The translations under genes were made by a program, and so were the position numbers. Below the pieces are notes generated by a model. The model was not told the origin of the DNA. It worked only from the letters and a program-made list of their open reading frames with translations, and did not search any database. DNA of 30,461 nt from Leptospira ellisii (lineage in GTDB: Bacteria > Spirochaetota > Leptospiria > Leptospirales > Leptospiraceae): positions 10,284 to 40,744 of the forward strand of contig NZ_NPEF01000004.1 of assembly GCF_002811955.1 (NCBI RefSeq). The letters are read 5' to 3'. This document shows, in pieces, positions 1 through 13,326 of this stretch (position 1 is the first letter of the stretch; each line of letters opens with the position of its first letter).

Positions 1-1185
1 GCTTTTGATCTCTTGTTTTAGGAACTTCTTCGGTTTTTTCAGATTCAACACGGTAAAATTGGCGGCGTAACCCGGTTCGATTTTTCCGAATCCCTTTCCG
101 TATCTTTTGGGAAGATATTCGTTCACGAATTCTCCGGGATTTTTGGCGCAGATGTTCGCGATGGTTTTGCGATCCACGCCCGCTTTCAAAATCAGCCAAG
201 TGACGAAGAGGGAATACGTATCGAGTTGGGAAATTCCGCTCGTTCCCTTTTTCTTTTCCTCGACGCTGTGGGGAGCGTGATCCGTGGCGAGGTAATCGAT
301 CCAACCTTCTTTGACCCCTTGTAACATCAGTTCCCGATCCTCCTTTTCGCGGAGGGGAGGGTTCATCTGGAACCAATGCCGATTCTCATCCGTTAACATC
401 GATTTGTCGAAGAACAGATGCGTGGGAGTCGCTTCGCAGGTGACCTTGACCCCCCTTCTTTTGGCGCTTTTGATCTTTTCCAAACCGTCCCCCGTCGAAT
501 AATGACAGAGTTTTCCCCGTAATCCGTAGGTTTCGATGAGATACAACGCGAAATCCGTAGCCAACGTCTCCGCGATCGCCGGTCTGCGGTCCTCGTGAAA
601 ACGTTCCTCCTGATGTTTTTCGAGAATCTCCGGATCCTCGCAATGAAAGCTAACGTTCTGACCTCGATAACGGCGGATCGTTTCCTCCAGCGTTTGATTA
701 TCGTGAAAGAACAATTCCCCGATGCTCGGCCCCATAAAAACCTTATACGGAACCGGTTCGTCCAAGGGTTTCGTTTCCGGACCGATCCCGGCGTAAAGGG
801 TGATATGAATCGAGGAACGATCGGCTAACGCGCGTTTTTTGCCGTAACTCGTTTCGTCCACGGGCGGGATCGGATTGTTGGGCATATCGGCGATGTGAAC
901 GACTCCTCCGTTCGCTGCGGCGGCGCTTGCGGAATCGAAATCCTCTTTATACGTGTGTTTTCCGGATTCGTCCTCTCTGGCGTGAACGTGAATGTCTCCG
1001 AAGCCGGGGAAAATCGCGGCTTCGTTCGGATCAAACCAAACCTCGTCCTTCGTTTTTTCGGGGTCGACGTCGAATTCCAATCCCTCGAGAACGGATACGA
1101 TCCATCCCGTCGAAGGATCCCATTCCACCGTTCCGTCGAATTCCCTTTCGTGGGTGACGATTCTCCCGGAAATTTTTTTAATCAT
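1..1185 (-). CDS. pyrC: Dihydroorotase (partial, C-terminus beyond left edge)
   Basis: Zinc amidohydrolase that cyclises carbamoyl-aspartate to dihydroorotate in cytosolic pyrimidine synthesis. My reverse-strand translation gives 395 codons open to the window edge. Visible family motifs in order: GFGDIHVHARE with metal histidines 66 and 68, K148 in YKVFMGPS (candidate carboxylated lysine), H181, CHYST with H228, EATPTHLFFDKS with H256, and TDHAPH with D302. This order is typical of dihydroorotases; related hydantoinases lack the PTHLF block in this form. The ATG at 1185 lies 10 bases after the stop of the upstream membrane protein and has no clear Shine-Dalgarno sequence, so translation is probably coupled. 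Only the last part of the protein is missing. Confidence 0.93.
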   Translation of the reverse strand, partial: MIKKISGRIVTHEREFDGTVEWDPSTGWIVSVLEGLEFDVDPEKTKDEVWFDPNEAAIFPGFGDIHVHAREDESGKHTYKEDFDSASAAAANGGVVHIADMPNNPIPPVDETSYGKKRALADRSSIHITLYAGIGPETKPLDEPVPYKVFMGPSIGELFFHDNQTLEETIRRYRGQNVSFHCEDPEILEKHQEERFHEDRRPAIAETLATDFALYLIETYGLRGKLCHYSTGDGLEKIKSAKRRGVKVTCEATPTHLFFDKSMLTDENRHWFQMNPPLREKEDRELMLQGVKEGWIDYLATDHAPHSVEEKKKGTSGISQLDTYSLFVTWLILKAGVDRKTIANICAKNPGEFVNEYLPKRYGKGFGKIEPGYAANFTVLNLKKPKKFLKQEIKS

Positions 1186-1195
1186 CGGATCGGAT

Positions 1196-1834
1196 TTACT
1201 TAACGCAGATAACGTTGTATTTCATCGTTCCGAGACTGCTGGTTTCGACTCCGTCCTTGAAGTTTACGGAAAAGTAATATCCCGAATCTCCGTCCGGACT
1301 GGAGGACCAAAACACTCCCGCATTTCTTAATTTCGGATCGGCCCGTTTGCTGAAGTTTTTGAGTTGATCCTTACCGGGAAGACGTTTGGATTTTTCGTCG
1401 CAGATTTCCTTCGCTTCGGCCCAGGTTACGGATCGATTGAAGGAATCATCCCAACCCCTTTTTCCGTACACGGGCGTTTTTGTGTGATAATTCTCGCAGA
1501 TAAAATAACTGAAAACTCCCAATACTAGGATGGAAACCGATAACACGGCTCCGGCGAAGTATTTTCCGTTTTCACGGGGCGCTCTTACAACCTTAGGAGC
1601 GCTTTTTTCCATCGCAAGCTCTTGGCTTTTCCGATGAAATTCCTGATTTCGATGAAAATTCTTTCCGTGTTGCTGGCGTTGCTGATGGGAATGTCTTCGA
1701 TTGCCTTCTTTCGATTCGTTGCGTTCGTTTCCGCCGCGGTTGGAATCGGAATTTTCGCGGTTCCTTTCGTTCCCTCCCGACCCTTTCTGGTTTGAATTAT
1801 GTTTCTTTCTGGGAGGCCTTCTTTTATTTGCCAT
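1196..1834 (-). CDS. Single-pass membrane protein with basic N-terminal tail and DUF1566-like domain
   Basis: 212 residues, function unknown. Residues 1-90 are very rich in Asn, Arg, Lys, Gly and Gln and look disordered. Residues 92-112 form one membrane helix. Residues 123-212 resemble the DUF1566/Lcl C-terminal domain: WAEAKEIC, KRLPGKDQL, FWSSSPDG, then a terminal VICVK, with C145 and C210 placed to form a disulphide. By the positive-inside rule the basic tail would be cytoplasmic, perhaps touching nucleic acid or the inner membrane, and the DUF1566-like domain periplasmic. Start ATG at 1834 follows AGGT with 5-base spacing. It is the first gene of a two-gene unit with pyrC, 10 bases downstream. 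The domain call rests on motif memory, not on a search. Confidence 0.75.
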   Translation of the reverse strand: MANKRRPPRKKHNSNQKGSGGNERNRENSDSNRGGNERNESKEGNRRHSHQQRQQHGKNFHRNQEFHRKSQELAMEKSAPKVVRAPRENGKYFAGAVLSVSILVLGVFSYFICENYHTKTPVYGKRGWDDSFNRSVTWAEAKEICDEKSKRLPGKDQLKNFSKRADPKLRNAGVFWSSSPDGDSGYYFSVNFKDGVETSSLGTMKYNVICVK

Positions 1835-1986
1835 TTGGACCTTGTAAACTGTATTTAAAAAACTTCTCTAAGATTCGTACCAGAAATTTGAAATGTTGTA
1901 AATTAAAATTTGGATCTCCGGGGAAGCTCGTTCTTTCCCTTGAAAATTGAGTGAATCCTCCCCGCAAATTCCGATCATGGTAAACA

Positions 1987-3986
<2,000 letters not shown>

Positions 3987-5881
3987 ATCCGTTTTTCCAA
4001 AAGATCCAAAAGGATTTTTAAACCCCAGCCTTGATACGCGGAAACCAAAACCGAGTCCGCGTGGAAATCGATTCCCAATTCCTCTTTGAGATCGGCGACC
4101 GCTTCCAAACCGGGTCCGTGATTGGCCGCGTTACGGGAAAGTTTCCCGTTCGCGGAAGTTTCGTCGAAACCGTTTTCGTTCATCCAACTCCGGAACTTCT
4201 CCAAACGGTCGATCTTATTGTAGACTTGAATCGTAGGTATATGAGAAAGTTCTAATTCTTCCAAGATTTTTTCGACCGCTTCCATTTGGAGTTTGTGATC
4301 CGGATTGGATATGTCCACCACGTGAACCAAAAGATCCGAATCGCCTAACTCCTCTAAGGTGGCTTTGAATGCGTTGGAAAGTTCGGGAGGAAGATCGTGG
4401 ATAAAACCCACCGTGTCCGAGATGACGATTTCTCTTTCTTCCGGAAAACGAATCCGTCTCGTCGTCGGATCCAAGGTCGCGAACAACTTGTTCTCCGAAA
4501 GGACTTCGCTGTTGGTGAGCGCATTGAGAAGGGTCGATTTTCCCGCGTTCGTATAACCGACGATTCCGACGACGGGGAGCTCGTTTTTTTTCCTTTGACG
4601 TCGGTTGACCTCTCTTCTTTTTTTGAGGGATTTTAATTCCGCTTCGAGACGCGAAATCCTCTCCTCCACTCTTCGTTTTCCTATTTCGAGTTTGGTTTCA
4701 CCGGGGCCTCTTCCTCCGATTCCCCCCGTCAAACGCGACATGTTATCGTCCAACTCCGTGAGACGTCCTTTGAGGTATTTCAGTTGTGCAAGTTCCACCT
4801 GAAGTTTACCGTCTCGGCTTTTCGCGTTTCGGGCGAAAATATCCAGGATCAACTGTGTACGATCGATGACTTTGATGTCCGCCACATCGGAAATTTTTTT
4901 CGCCTGCGATGGAGTCAGCTCCAGATCGAATACGAGGAGTTCTACGTGTTTTTGAATCGCCTTGAGGATGATTTCCTCCAGCTTTCCTTTTCCCAAAACT
5001 GTGGACGGATCAAGACGGTTTTTTCTCTGTACAAATGTATCCACGACGTGAACTTCCGCAGTTCTACACAACTCCTTGAGTTCTTCCATCGAAAGAGAAG
5101 GATGTCGTCCCGAATTTTTTTCGGGATACACACCGACAAGAAAAGCCCGATTTTCTTTTTGCGCGTCCTTAAGATTGCGTCTGGAACGGGAAAGTCTGGA
5201 TTCGATCTCCAGGATTTCCTCGAGAATTCCTTCCTTCAGTTGTCCCGGATATTGTTTCGGCAAAACGGTCCACAACTCCTCTTCGGAGTCCGGATTAAAA
5301 TGTGCGGAATGATATCCGTTCGGATTTCCGGAAGAATCGAGGGTCACCGCGGTGATATAATCCAAACGCAACAGAGCCAAGTCGGTCAAATCCTCCTGGT
5401 TGAGCGATTCTCCCTTGAGATGGGTATGAACCAATCGAAGACCGCGTAACCTCGCCTCCGAAGTACGGAGTCTGTCCAAAAAGGGGATTTCGATGGAGTT
5501 GTCCGTGCCGACTAACACGTGTGTAACGTAGCCGGAACGATCGATGAGAATGCCGATTTGTTTGCCGATTTCTAGGGATAATTCGCCGAGAGAGCGTGAA
5601 ATTTCTTGACTAACGAGTACGTCTTCCCGGATTCTTTTCTCGGAAATTTTTTTCAATCTTTGGATCTGGTTGGATTTGAGGCCGTTGAGGTTACCGCTGA
5701 GCTTGCTGATAAAGAATATTCTCCCTTTTGCTAAAAGTTAACAGGTGAAATCGCTTCCGTCAAGCATTCCGATCCCGGGAAATCATGCTTGTCACGGAAA
5801 AAAGTAGGAAAAAGCTAAAAAATCTGACGAACTTAATACTAGTACTCTCAAGTTTAAAAAATTCTCCAATCGAAGGTCCGG

Positions 5882-7309
5882 ATGTTCTCTGATTCTAAAC
5901 TTCAAAACCCGATTTTTGCCCTAATTCTTTGTCTGATGATCGATTCGACTTTGATTGCGGATTCGAATAACGCGGATCGGAGGGAAACGGATCTTCCGCA
6001 GACCGTGGACGCTCCGGAGGACGGAACTGCCGATTCGGGAGGCGCGAATGATTCCGCCGAAACCGGTTCCTCCGGTCTGAATGTGAACGATCCCAGAAAT
6101 CTAACGGAGGAATCGGACGGCGTTTCTTCCTATGAAAAACGCAAACGCAAAAATCTCACTCCGAAAGAAAGACAGGAAATAGAATACGATCTTTCCCTTA
6201 AGAAAGGGATTCTCACCGTATTTCGCGCGGAAACCGAAAAACGGTATAAGGTCTTGGATAGGATCGCACTGACCCATTCCATTCCCAGAGTTCGCGCGGC
6301 GGCCGTTTTGGCGCTGGGCAGAATGGGAAAAGGCGGCGTCAAAACCCTACACCATGTGATCGAACGCGACGGAGAAGCCGTCAGACAAGCCGCCTATAAG
6401 GCGTTAGCCGATATCGGATCGTCCTCCTCTTTGGATTATTTTTTCCGCGGAATCAAATCCAACGACCCGGACATTCAATTTTCCTCATGGAGAGGAATGG
6501 GAAAAACCAAGGACCCTTCCGCACGGGACGCCTTGATCCGTCAGGGAATCCGTTCCACGAGGATCGAAATCGTAAAGGCTTCGCTTCTCGGTTTGGCCGC
6601 GTATCAGGTGAACGACGATTTGAAGTTGTTCAAAACGTATCTGGATTCGGAGGATCCCGATCTTCAAAAAACGGCGATCGAAGCGTTGGGAATCCACAAA
6701 ACGCGGGCTTCCCTGCGGATCCTGGAACAAACCCTCGAAACCAAACCGGAACTTACCAGAAATATCATAGAGGCGATCGGACAAAACACAAGCCTCTACG
6801 GAACGTATTCGTTTATCAGGATTCTGGAAGGTTCCCCTTCCGACGAATTGGCGCAAAGAGTATTAGCGCAATTGTATATTCGAAAAGCGTTTTATCAGTT
6901 CGGAACCGTCAACGTGGAGGGAGCCTTTTCCCAGGAGAATCCATATCCTACTTCGCGTAAGATCCGAAATCTCGTCTCCGGAGAAGTGGGAAAAATCCTG
7001 AAAAAAAGCGATCGCCGATTCATCCAAAAGGTCGGAGACAAGTTCGCGGAGGATCATTATTATCTTCTTCTTTTGGAATCCAAAAATCCGGAAAGTTATT
7101 ATGAAACCTATCAGTCCTGGGTGTTCGGACCGTATCTAAAACTCAGAACGATCACCGCCCCTCCGAAGGAAAAAACCAAAAAAGGAAAACGGGAAAAACT
7201 TCGTAAAAAACCGGGCTTTACTCCTGCGTCGGAAATGGAGGAAACGGATCCGGCCAACCCTGACGGCGCCGAAACTCCGAACGAAAACGGTCCTCCGTTG
7301 GAAAACTAA
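5882..7309 (+). CDS. Exported HEAT-repeat protein
   Basis: 475 residues. A hydrophobic segment at 10-25 preceded by K6 reads as a signal peptide with likely cleavage after LIA at 26; there is no lipobox. Residues 27-90 are acidic and low complexity. About 118-335 consist of HEAT/PBS-lyase-type repeats, for example [38 protein letters not shown] and [11 protein letters not shown]. The C-terminus (415-475) is Lys/Glu/Pro rich and probably disordered. Such solenoids act as protein-binding scaffolds; the partner is unknown. Start ATG at 5882 has AAGG five bases upstream. The stop codon overlaps the stop of the convergent response-regulator gene by 4 bases. Confidence 0.8.
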   Translation: MFSDSKLQNPIFALILCLMIDSTLIADSNNADRRETDLPQTVDAPEDGTADSGGANDSAETGSSGLNVNDPRNLTEESDGVSSYEKRKRKNLTPKERQEIEYDLSLKKGILTVFRAETEKRYKVLDRIALTHSIPRVRAAAVLALGRMGKGGVKTLHHVIERDGEAVRQAAYKALADIGSSSSLDYFFRGIKSNDPDIQFSSWRGMGKTKDPSARDALIRQGIRSTRIEIVKASLLGLAAYQVNDDLKLFKTYLDSEDPDLQKTAIEALGIHKTRASLRILEQTLETKPELTRNIIEAIGQNTSLYGTYSFIRILEGSPSDELAQRVLAQLYIRKAFYQFGTVNVEGAFSQENPYPTSRKIRNLVSGEVGKILKKSDRRFIQKVGDKFAEDHYYLLLLESKNPESYYETYQSWVFGPYLKLRTITAPPKEKTKKGKREKLRKKPGFTPASEMEETDPANPDGAETPNENGPPLEN

Positions 7310-7719
7310 AGGACCGATTCGAACGGAACTTTTTTCTTGAGTGCGGTGGGAAGGAATACCACCGTACCTTGTTTTAGGGGAACCTTCGGAACCATCCAAC
7401 CGATTCCCGCAAACCCCGGAAGAACGGAACTCGAAACCCACATCACTCCCGGAAAATCGAAACCGGTCGTGGCGATGATTTTATTCCCGCGATAACCGTC
7501 CTTGTGGATGCGACGGATCATCCAAAGACCCGAGGTCTGTGTCTCCATCGTGATATCGGTGACTATCGTATGAAACCGGTTCTTATCCGCGGAATAAATT
7601 TCCCAACCCTGAGCGGCGTTCACGGCCCGAACCGTCTCGAACCCCTTTTGTTCAAACCATACCTTCAGGTTATTGGCGTAACGATCGTTATCGTCCACGA
7701 TCAACACGGCCTTTTTCAT
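7306..7719 (-). CDS. Single-domain response regulator (receiver only)
   Basis: 137 residues, one CheY-like receiver domain with no output domain. Acidic pocket D9 and D10 (VLIVDDND), phospho-acceptor D55 in IVTDITME, T84/T85 in IIATTGFD, and the conserved Lys as K112 in VPKVPLKQG. All key residues are present, so it should be phosphorylatable. It is the last gene of the acyl-CoA dehydrogenase/trpEG/ABC operon: its ATG overlaps the stop of the ABC exporter as ATGA, and GGAG lies about seven bases upstream. No histidine kinase is encoded here; its cognate kinase must be elsewhere. The tail beyond 120 is longer than in minimal CheY. Confidence 0.88.
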   Translation of the reverse strand: MKKAVLIVDDNDRYANNLKVWFEQKGFETVRAVNAAQGWEIYSADKNRFHTIVTDITMETQTSGLWMIRRIHKDGYRGNKIIATTGFDFPGVMWVSSSVLPGFAGIGWMVPKVPLKQGTVVFLPTALKKKVPFESVL

Positions 7720-9614
7720 GGCAGCACTCCGTTGTTTGCGGTGAATTGATTGTCCGAAAGTTTTCGGTAGATTCCGTTCTGTTCGTAGAGGGAATTGTGA
7801 TCCCCCTCTTCCACGATTTTTCCGTTTTCCATGACGATGATTCGGGGAATATCCTTGATCGTGGAAAGACGGTGAGCGATCACAAACGTCGTTCGATTTG
7901 CGTATAATCGGCGTAAGGCGTCGCTCACGAGACGTTCGGATTCGACGTCGAGAGCGGAGGTCGCTTCGTCCAAAATCATGATTTCCGGGTCGCGCAACAA
8001 GGCTCTCGCGATCACGAGCCTTTGTCTTTGTCCTCCGGAGAGGTTGAGTCCCCGTACTCCGAGAATGCTGTCGTAACCGTTGTCCATCTTTTTGATGAAG
8101 TCGTGCGCGTGCGCCAATCGGGCCGCGCGGATCACGTCCTTACGCGTCGCTCCCGGTTTTCCGTAGGCGATGTTATCCGCGACGGAACCGTGGAACAGAA
8201 ATATGTCCTGAGTTACGATTCCTATTTTTTTACGCAGATCCCCCAGACTGATCTCGCGGACATCCACTCCGTCGAATTCTATCGAACCGGAACTAGGATC
8301 GAAAAACCGGGGAAGCAAATCCATCAACGTGGATTTACCGCAGCCGCTCGCTCCGATCAAGGCGATCGTTTCCCCTTTTTTCACTTTGAGATTGATGTCC
8401 TTCAAAACGGCCGCGCTGGTTCCGGGATAGGAAAAGAAAAGATTTTTGAATTCGATGCTTTTTTCCAGAGGAAGCGCGGAAACCTTGCTCTCCTCGCTGT
8501 GATCCTCCGTTTCCAAATCGATGATTTCGAAGATTCTTTTTCCGGAGGCGATCGCTTGTGTGATCTTTCCCACCATCTGGGAAAGTTGGGTCAGCGGTCG
8601 AAGCAGAAACAGAAGCGTCAAAAGAAAGGCCATAAATTCGCCTTGGGTAAATCTTCCGTTGTAGATAAGACTCGCACCGGCGGCAAAAAATCCCAGAACC
8701 ACGATCGAAGAGGTCAATTCTACGAGCGAAGGCGCTATCTGAAGATAAAACTGACCTTTGAAGTTTCTACGGTAGACGTTGTGGTTGATCTTACCGAACT
8801 TCTCCTGTTCGTACGTTTCGGTGTTGAATACGCGGATCACCTTGATTCCCGAGATCATCTCCTGGATATTCGCGTTCAAGTCCGCCATTTTCTCCTGGGA
8901 ACGTACGGTGGATTTCGTAATCTTACGGGTGAAAAGCGTAACGGGAAGTATGATTACGGGAACCGTGAGACAGGCCACGAGTAGAAGTTCAGTATTCAAA
9001 TATAATAATACCATCAAGTGCGTGATCACGTAAAAGAAGTTGATCGTGGCGTCCCGGAAATTGCTCGAAATCACCGCGGCCACGACCTCCACGTCGTTGA
9101 TGATGCGGCTCATCATCAGACCGGTTTTTTCCTTAAAAAAATAGGTCAGCGGAAGCAGCTGATTTTTTTCGAACAATTCCTGACGTATGTCGCGGACCGC
9201 CTTATAACCCGCGGTTGCGATGCAGAATACGGACAACAGATACGTGATCAGCTTGAGCAGATAAAGCGGCATCACGATGACGCAGATCGCCCAAACCACT
9301 TCCTTGGGTTCCAGACCTTTGGTTCTTCCGTTGACCCATTCCTTTACGTCGATCAGGAGAAGTTTGGTCCTTTCGAGACCGTCCAAGGATTCGTCCCCGA
9401 AAACCTTCTGTTTGAGGATAATCCTCTGTTCGGGCAACGTTAGCTGTAATTGGAACTGGGATTTTTTATCGTTTCCCAGAGAATCGAATAACGGGATAAA
9501 GGCGGTGAGCGAAACCGCGTTTAGGATCGCGGTCAGTAAGGCGAAGACGATTCCCAGAGTGAATCGGTACTTATACCGTACGGAATAGGACAAAAGCCTG
9601 AAAAAAAGCCTCAT
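7716..9614 (-). CDS. MsbA-like ABC exporter (fused TMD-NBD half transporter)
   Basis: 632 residues, works as a homodimer in the inner membrane. The type-I exporter membrane domain covers about 15-345 with helices near 18-42, 106-133, 190-226 and 298-340; the ATPase domain covers 386-620. Walker [10 protein letters not shown] at 421-429, Q-loop Q469, signature LSGGQ at 525-529, Walker B IMILDE at 545-550, H-loop H581. The layout is that of MsbA (lipid A flippase) or related lipid or drug exporters; the substrate cannot be read from sequence. An insertion of about 55 residues (48-102) sits between the first two helices, longer than in E. coli MsbA. Start ATG 9614 overlaps the trpG stop as ATGA, with AGGAG unusually close (2 bases). 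Confidence 0.9.
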   Translation of the reverse strand: MRLFFRLLSYSVRYKYRFTLGIVFALLTAILNAVSLTAFIPLFDSLGNDKKSQFQLQLTLPEQRIILKQKVFGDESLDGLERTKLLLIDVKEWVNGRTKGLEPKEVVWAICVIVMPLYLLKLITYLLSVFCIATAGYKAVRDIRQELFEKNQLLPLTYFFKEKTGLMMSRIINDVEVVAAVISSNFRDATINFFYVITHLMVLLYLNTELLLVACLTVPVIILPVTLFTRKITKSTVRSQEKMADLNANIQEMISGIKVIRVFNTETYEQEKFGKINHNVYRRNFKGQFYLQIAPSLVELTSSIVVLGFFAAGASLIYNGRFTQGEFMAFLLTLLFLLRPLTQLSQMVGKITQAIASGKRIFEIIDLETEDHSEESKVSALPLEKSIEFKNLFFSYPGTSAAVLKDINLKVKKGETIALIGASGCGKSTLMDLLPRFFDPSSGSIEFDGVDVREISLGDLRKKIGIVTQDIFLFHGSVADNIAYGKPGATRKDVIRAARLAHAHDFIKKMDNGYDSILGVRGLNLSGGQRQRLVIARALLRDPEIMILDEATSALDVESERLVSDALRRLYANRTTFVIAHRLSTIKDIPRIIVMENGKIVEEGDHNSLYEQNGIYRKLSDNQFTANNGVLP

Positions 9615-10198
9615 AACTCCTGGACGATGGAGGAAAAGTTTCGGATCAGATCCAACCCGGCGCCGGTCATGATGGACTCGGGATGAAATTGGACTCCGTA
9701 AAGGTGCTTTTTGGTTTTATGTCTGACCCCCATGATCACTCCGTCGGGGGTTTTGGAAGCCACTTCCAGCTCCGCAGGCATACTTTCCGGTTGGATCACG
9801 AGAGAATGATAACGCGTCGCCACGAACGGAGAAGGAATTCCCCGATAGATGTCCCTCCCGTCGTGTTCGATCAGGGAGACCTTTCCGTGCATGATGGAAG
9901 GGGCCGAAACGATCTTACCTCCGTGGACGAGACCTATGGCTTGGTGACCGAGACAAACTCCGAAGATGGGAAGTTTTCCTCCGAGTTCGCGGATCACGTC
10001 CAGACAAACCTTGGAATCCTCGGGACGACCCGGCCCCGGGGAAAGGATGATTCCTTTGGGATGAAGTTCGTTGATTTCGTTTAACGAAATCCTGTCGTTG
10101 CGGAAAACCTCGACCTGATTTCCGATCTGACAGAAATACTGATAAAGGTTGTATGTGAAGGAATCGTAATTATCGATGAGGAGAAGCATTACTTCCAT
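9611..10198 (-). CDS. trpG: Anthranilate synthase glutamine amidotransferase subunit (TrpG/PabA)
   Basis: Class I glutamine amidotransferase that feeds ammonia to TrpE. Numbered from the ATG at 10198 (195 residues): [15 protein letters not shown] at 8-22, SPGPGRP at 53-59, nucleophile C82 in [10 protein letters not shown], and H172 and E174 in GVQFHPES complete the triad. The better start is the ATG at 10189 ([11 protein letters not shown]): it overlaps the trpE stop as TAATG and stands ten bases after GGAG, while the upstream ATG is only two bases from it. The downstream ABC gene overlaps by 4 bases. Enzymes of this type can also serve 4-amino-4-deoxychorismate synthesis; pairing with trpE favours tryptophan. 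Confidence 0.94.
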   Translation of the reverse strand: MEVMLLLIDNYDSFTYNLYQYFCQIGNQVEVFRNDRISLNEINELHPKGIILSPGPGRPEDSKVCLDVIRELGGKLPIFGVCLGHQAIGLVHGGKIVSAPSIMHGKVSLIEHDGRDIYRGIPSPFVATRYHSLVIQPESMPAELEVASKTPDGVIMGVRHKTKKHLYGVQFHPESIMTGAGLDLIRNFSSIVQEL

Positions 10199-11643
10199 TC
10201 TCCTTTGAGTCCGTTGCGGGCGAACTCGACCGCCTTTAACAGGGCGGCCATTTTGTTTTTGGTCTCTTCCAATTCGGATTCGGGAACGGAATCGTAAACG
10301 ACGCCGCCTCCCGCTTGGAGAAACGCCTCTTCTCCGTAGAACACGATGGTTCGGATGATGATGGCAAGATCGCTTTCTCCGGAAAAGGAGATATAACCTA
10401 AGGCGCCGGAATAGATCGCGCGTCTGGTCGTTTCCAACTCGTCGATGATTTCCATCGCCCGGATTTTAGGCGCACCGGAAACCGTTCCCGCGGGAAGGGT
10501 CGCGCGGATGAGATCGTAGACGGTTTTTTCCTCGTCGAGTTCCCCCGAACATTGGCTTACGATGTGCATAACGTGCGAATATTTTTCGATCACCTTGAAG
10601 TCGTTCACACGGACGCTGCCCGGTTTACAAACGCGTCCGAGATCGTTGCGGCCCAGATCCACGAGCATGATATGTTCCGCGATTTCCTTGGGATCCGCGA
10701 GAAGATTTTCCTCAAGAAACTTATCCTCGCTGGAATTTTTCCCCCTCGGTCTCGTTCCCGCGATCGGACGAAGATACGTATGATTTCCGGCGTATTTGAC
10801 CATGATCTCGGGAGAACTACCCACGATGGTGATCTCTCCGAGACGCAGAAAATACATATAAGGACTTGGGTTCACCGTTCTCAAACCGCGGTAGATCTGA
10901 AACGGAGAAACCTCGGGTTTGAATCTGACCTTTCTGGAAGGAACCACCTGGAAAATGTCTCCGGCCTGGATGTATTCCTTGGCGCGCTCTACGTTTTTCT
11001 TATATTCTTCATCTGGAATATTCGGATTTAACCGTAAAGGCCCGGGAACGACCTTGGGGTTCCGTATCTCCTCAGGGACGACGCCGTTTCTGATCTCGTT
11101 TTCGATCGTCTCGATCCGGCGGAGCGCCGATTCGTAACATTCCTTCAAAGTGGAATGCGAGGCGGTTCTTACGTTGACGACGATCCTGAGAACGTGATCG
11201 ATATGATCCACCACCAAAAGTTCGTCGTAGATAGCGAAATAACAATCCGGTGCGTTTTCATCCTCCGGATTCGCGTCCGGAATATTTTCGTAGTAACGAA
11301 CCGCCGAATAGGAGAGAAAACCGACTGCCCCTCCGGCGAACGGAGGCAAACGATAGTCGTGTACGAAAACGTCGTCGCCTAAAAGATTCTCCAAAAGAAC
11401 CAAAGGATCGTAGGTGATGATTTCCGTCGCGGGTTCGTCTCCTTCGGAAACGTAAAAAAGACCGTTTTTACCCTGTAGAATTCGGTGCGGAGTTTTACCG
11501 AGAAAGGAATTCCTTCCCAGTTTTTCCCCCCCTTCCACGCTTTCGAGAAGGAAGGAATGTTTTGCGGATTCGCAGCCCCATTTTGCGAAGAGGGAAACGG
11601 GAGTTTCCATATCCAAAAAAATCTGCTTAAAGACCGGGATCAA
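10189..11643 (-). CDS. trpE: Anthranilate synthase component I
   Basis: Converts chorismate plus ammonia to anthranilate, first step of tryptophan synthesis, together with TrpG. 484 residues from the TTG at 11643. FLLESVEGG at 31-39 is the tryptophan feedback-binding motif; [13 protein letters not shown] at 225-237; [10 protein letters not shown] at 293-302; [12 protein letters not shown] at 327-338; [16 protein letters not shown] at 389-404; [10 protein letters not shown] at 413-422; the Gly-rich AGGGVVYDS at 444-452. In-frame sequence continues upstream as [14 protein letters not shown], matching the usual TrpE N-terminus, but contains no ATG, GTG or TTG. The likely true start is a CTG at 11700 that overlaps the acyl-CoA dehydrogenase stop as CTGA, nine bases after GAGGG. 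That would give 503 residues and coupled translation. Confidence 0.95.
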   Translation of the reverse strand: MIPVFKQIFLDMETPVSLFAKWGCESAKHSFLLESVEGGEKLGRNSFLGKTPHRILQGKNGLFYVSEGDEPATEIITYDPLVLLENLLGDDVFVHDYRLPPFAGGAVGFLSYSAVRYYENIPDANPEDENAPDCYFAIYDELLVVDHIDHVLRIVVNVRTASHSTLKECYESALRRIETIENEIRNGVVPEEIRNPKVVPGPLRLNPNIPDEEYKKNVERAKEYIQAGDIFQVVPSRKVRFKPEVSPFQIYRGLRTVNPSPYMYFLRLGEITIVGSSPEIMVKYAGNHTYLRPIAGTRPRGKNSSEDKFLEENLLADPKEIAEHIMLVDLGRNDLGRVCKPGSVRVNDFKVIEKYSHVMHIVSQCSGELDEEKTVYDLIRATLPAGTVSGAPKIRAMEIIDELETTRRAIYSGALGYISFSGESDLAIIIRTIVFYGEEAFLQAGGGVVYDSVPESELEETKNKMAALLKAVEFARNGLKGEWK

Positions 11644-11696
11644 ATTCCCCCGGTCCGCCAGTTTGGAAAACTCTTCGAATGTGAGCGAATGATCCT

Positions 11697-12860
<1,164 letters not shown>

Positions 12861-13210
12861 TTAATAGCACACCTTGGTCGAAATTAGGCTCGTCCGATGG
12901 TCCCGGGCATCCCGCCTGAATCGCCGAAAGCCGGATTTAGGGGAGGATCTCCGGTAAGGCCTCGAAATCGGTGTTGGAACCTGGAATAAAGAGCTCTGTA
13001 ATGCAGGATTCGAAGAGAATCCTTTACCGTCAAGAAGGTACGAAAGGGTGAAATGCGATTCGATGTTCTGTGTTAGGTCCGCGTAGGTCCGTTGGCAGAC
13101 CCAAAACCCGGATAAATTAGGCCCCAGGTCGTTTACGATACGATGGAAGAGAGAACGGGGCTTGTTTTCATCTCAGGGGAAACAGAGGAAGACAACCGTG
13201 AGAATCGAAA

Positions 13211-13225
13211 TGTGGGAACTCATAC
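13211..13225 (+). repeat. Palindromic intergenic repeat, copy 1
   Basis: TGTGGGAACTCATAC. It shares the core GTGGGAACTC with copies at 13263, 13311 and (inverted) 19933. The flanks are partly complementary around the AACT centre, so the element can fold weakly. Confidence 0.6.
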
Positions 13226-13262
13226 GATCGGGTCGGGATAGGAATTCCTCCGTAAACTCCGG

Positions 13263-13278
13263 TGTGGGAACTCTCACA
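13263..13278 (+). repeat. Palindromic intergenic repeat, copy 2
   Basis: TGTGGGAACTCTCACA. The arms TGTGGGA and TCTCACA pair with one G-T wobble, making the best palindrome of the three clustered copies. It lies about 50 bases from copies 1 and 3. Confidence 0.6.
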
Positions 13279-13310
13279 ATTTCAAAAAAAACCTCCGGTG
13301 AACCTGTGTG

Positions 13311-13326
13311 CGTGGGAACTCATACA
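13311..13326 (+). repeat. Palindromic intergenic repeat, copy 3 (contains a stop codon)
   Basis: CGTGGGAACTCATACA. The TGA stop of the minus-strand membrane protein gene is read from positions 13320-13322 inside this repeat, so the element reaches into the 3' end of that gene. Confidence 0.6.

Larger units (their letters stand above)
12861..13319. other. Long intergenic region with palindromic repeats
   Basis: 459 bases between the acyl-CoA dehydrogenase start and the stop of the membrane protein, both on the minus strand, so it should hold the promoter of the five-gene operon and the 3' end of the preceding transcript. The right part holds three copies of a GTGGGAACTC repeat (13211-13325, listed separately). 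TAGGTCCG occurs twice at about 13074-13091. A 62-codon plus-strand frame at 13162 runs through the repeats and is not credible. I see no intrinsic terminator or RNA gene. Confidence 0.5.

Noticed and set aside
8022..8984. 320-codon plus-strand open frame
   Set aside because: Lies wholly antisense to the ABC exporter, whose motifs are complete; the product is Arg/Gly/Phe rich with no domain pattern, as expected of a shadow frame.
13211..13326. CRISPR-like spacing of three repeats
   Set aside because: Repeats are only about 15 bases, palindromic and imperfect, a fourth copy stands alone 6.6 kb away, and no cas genes are present.
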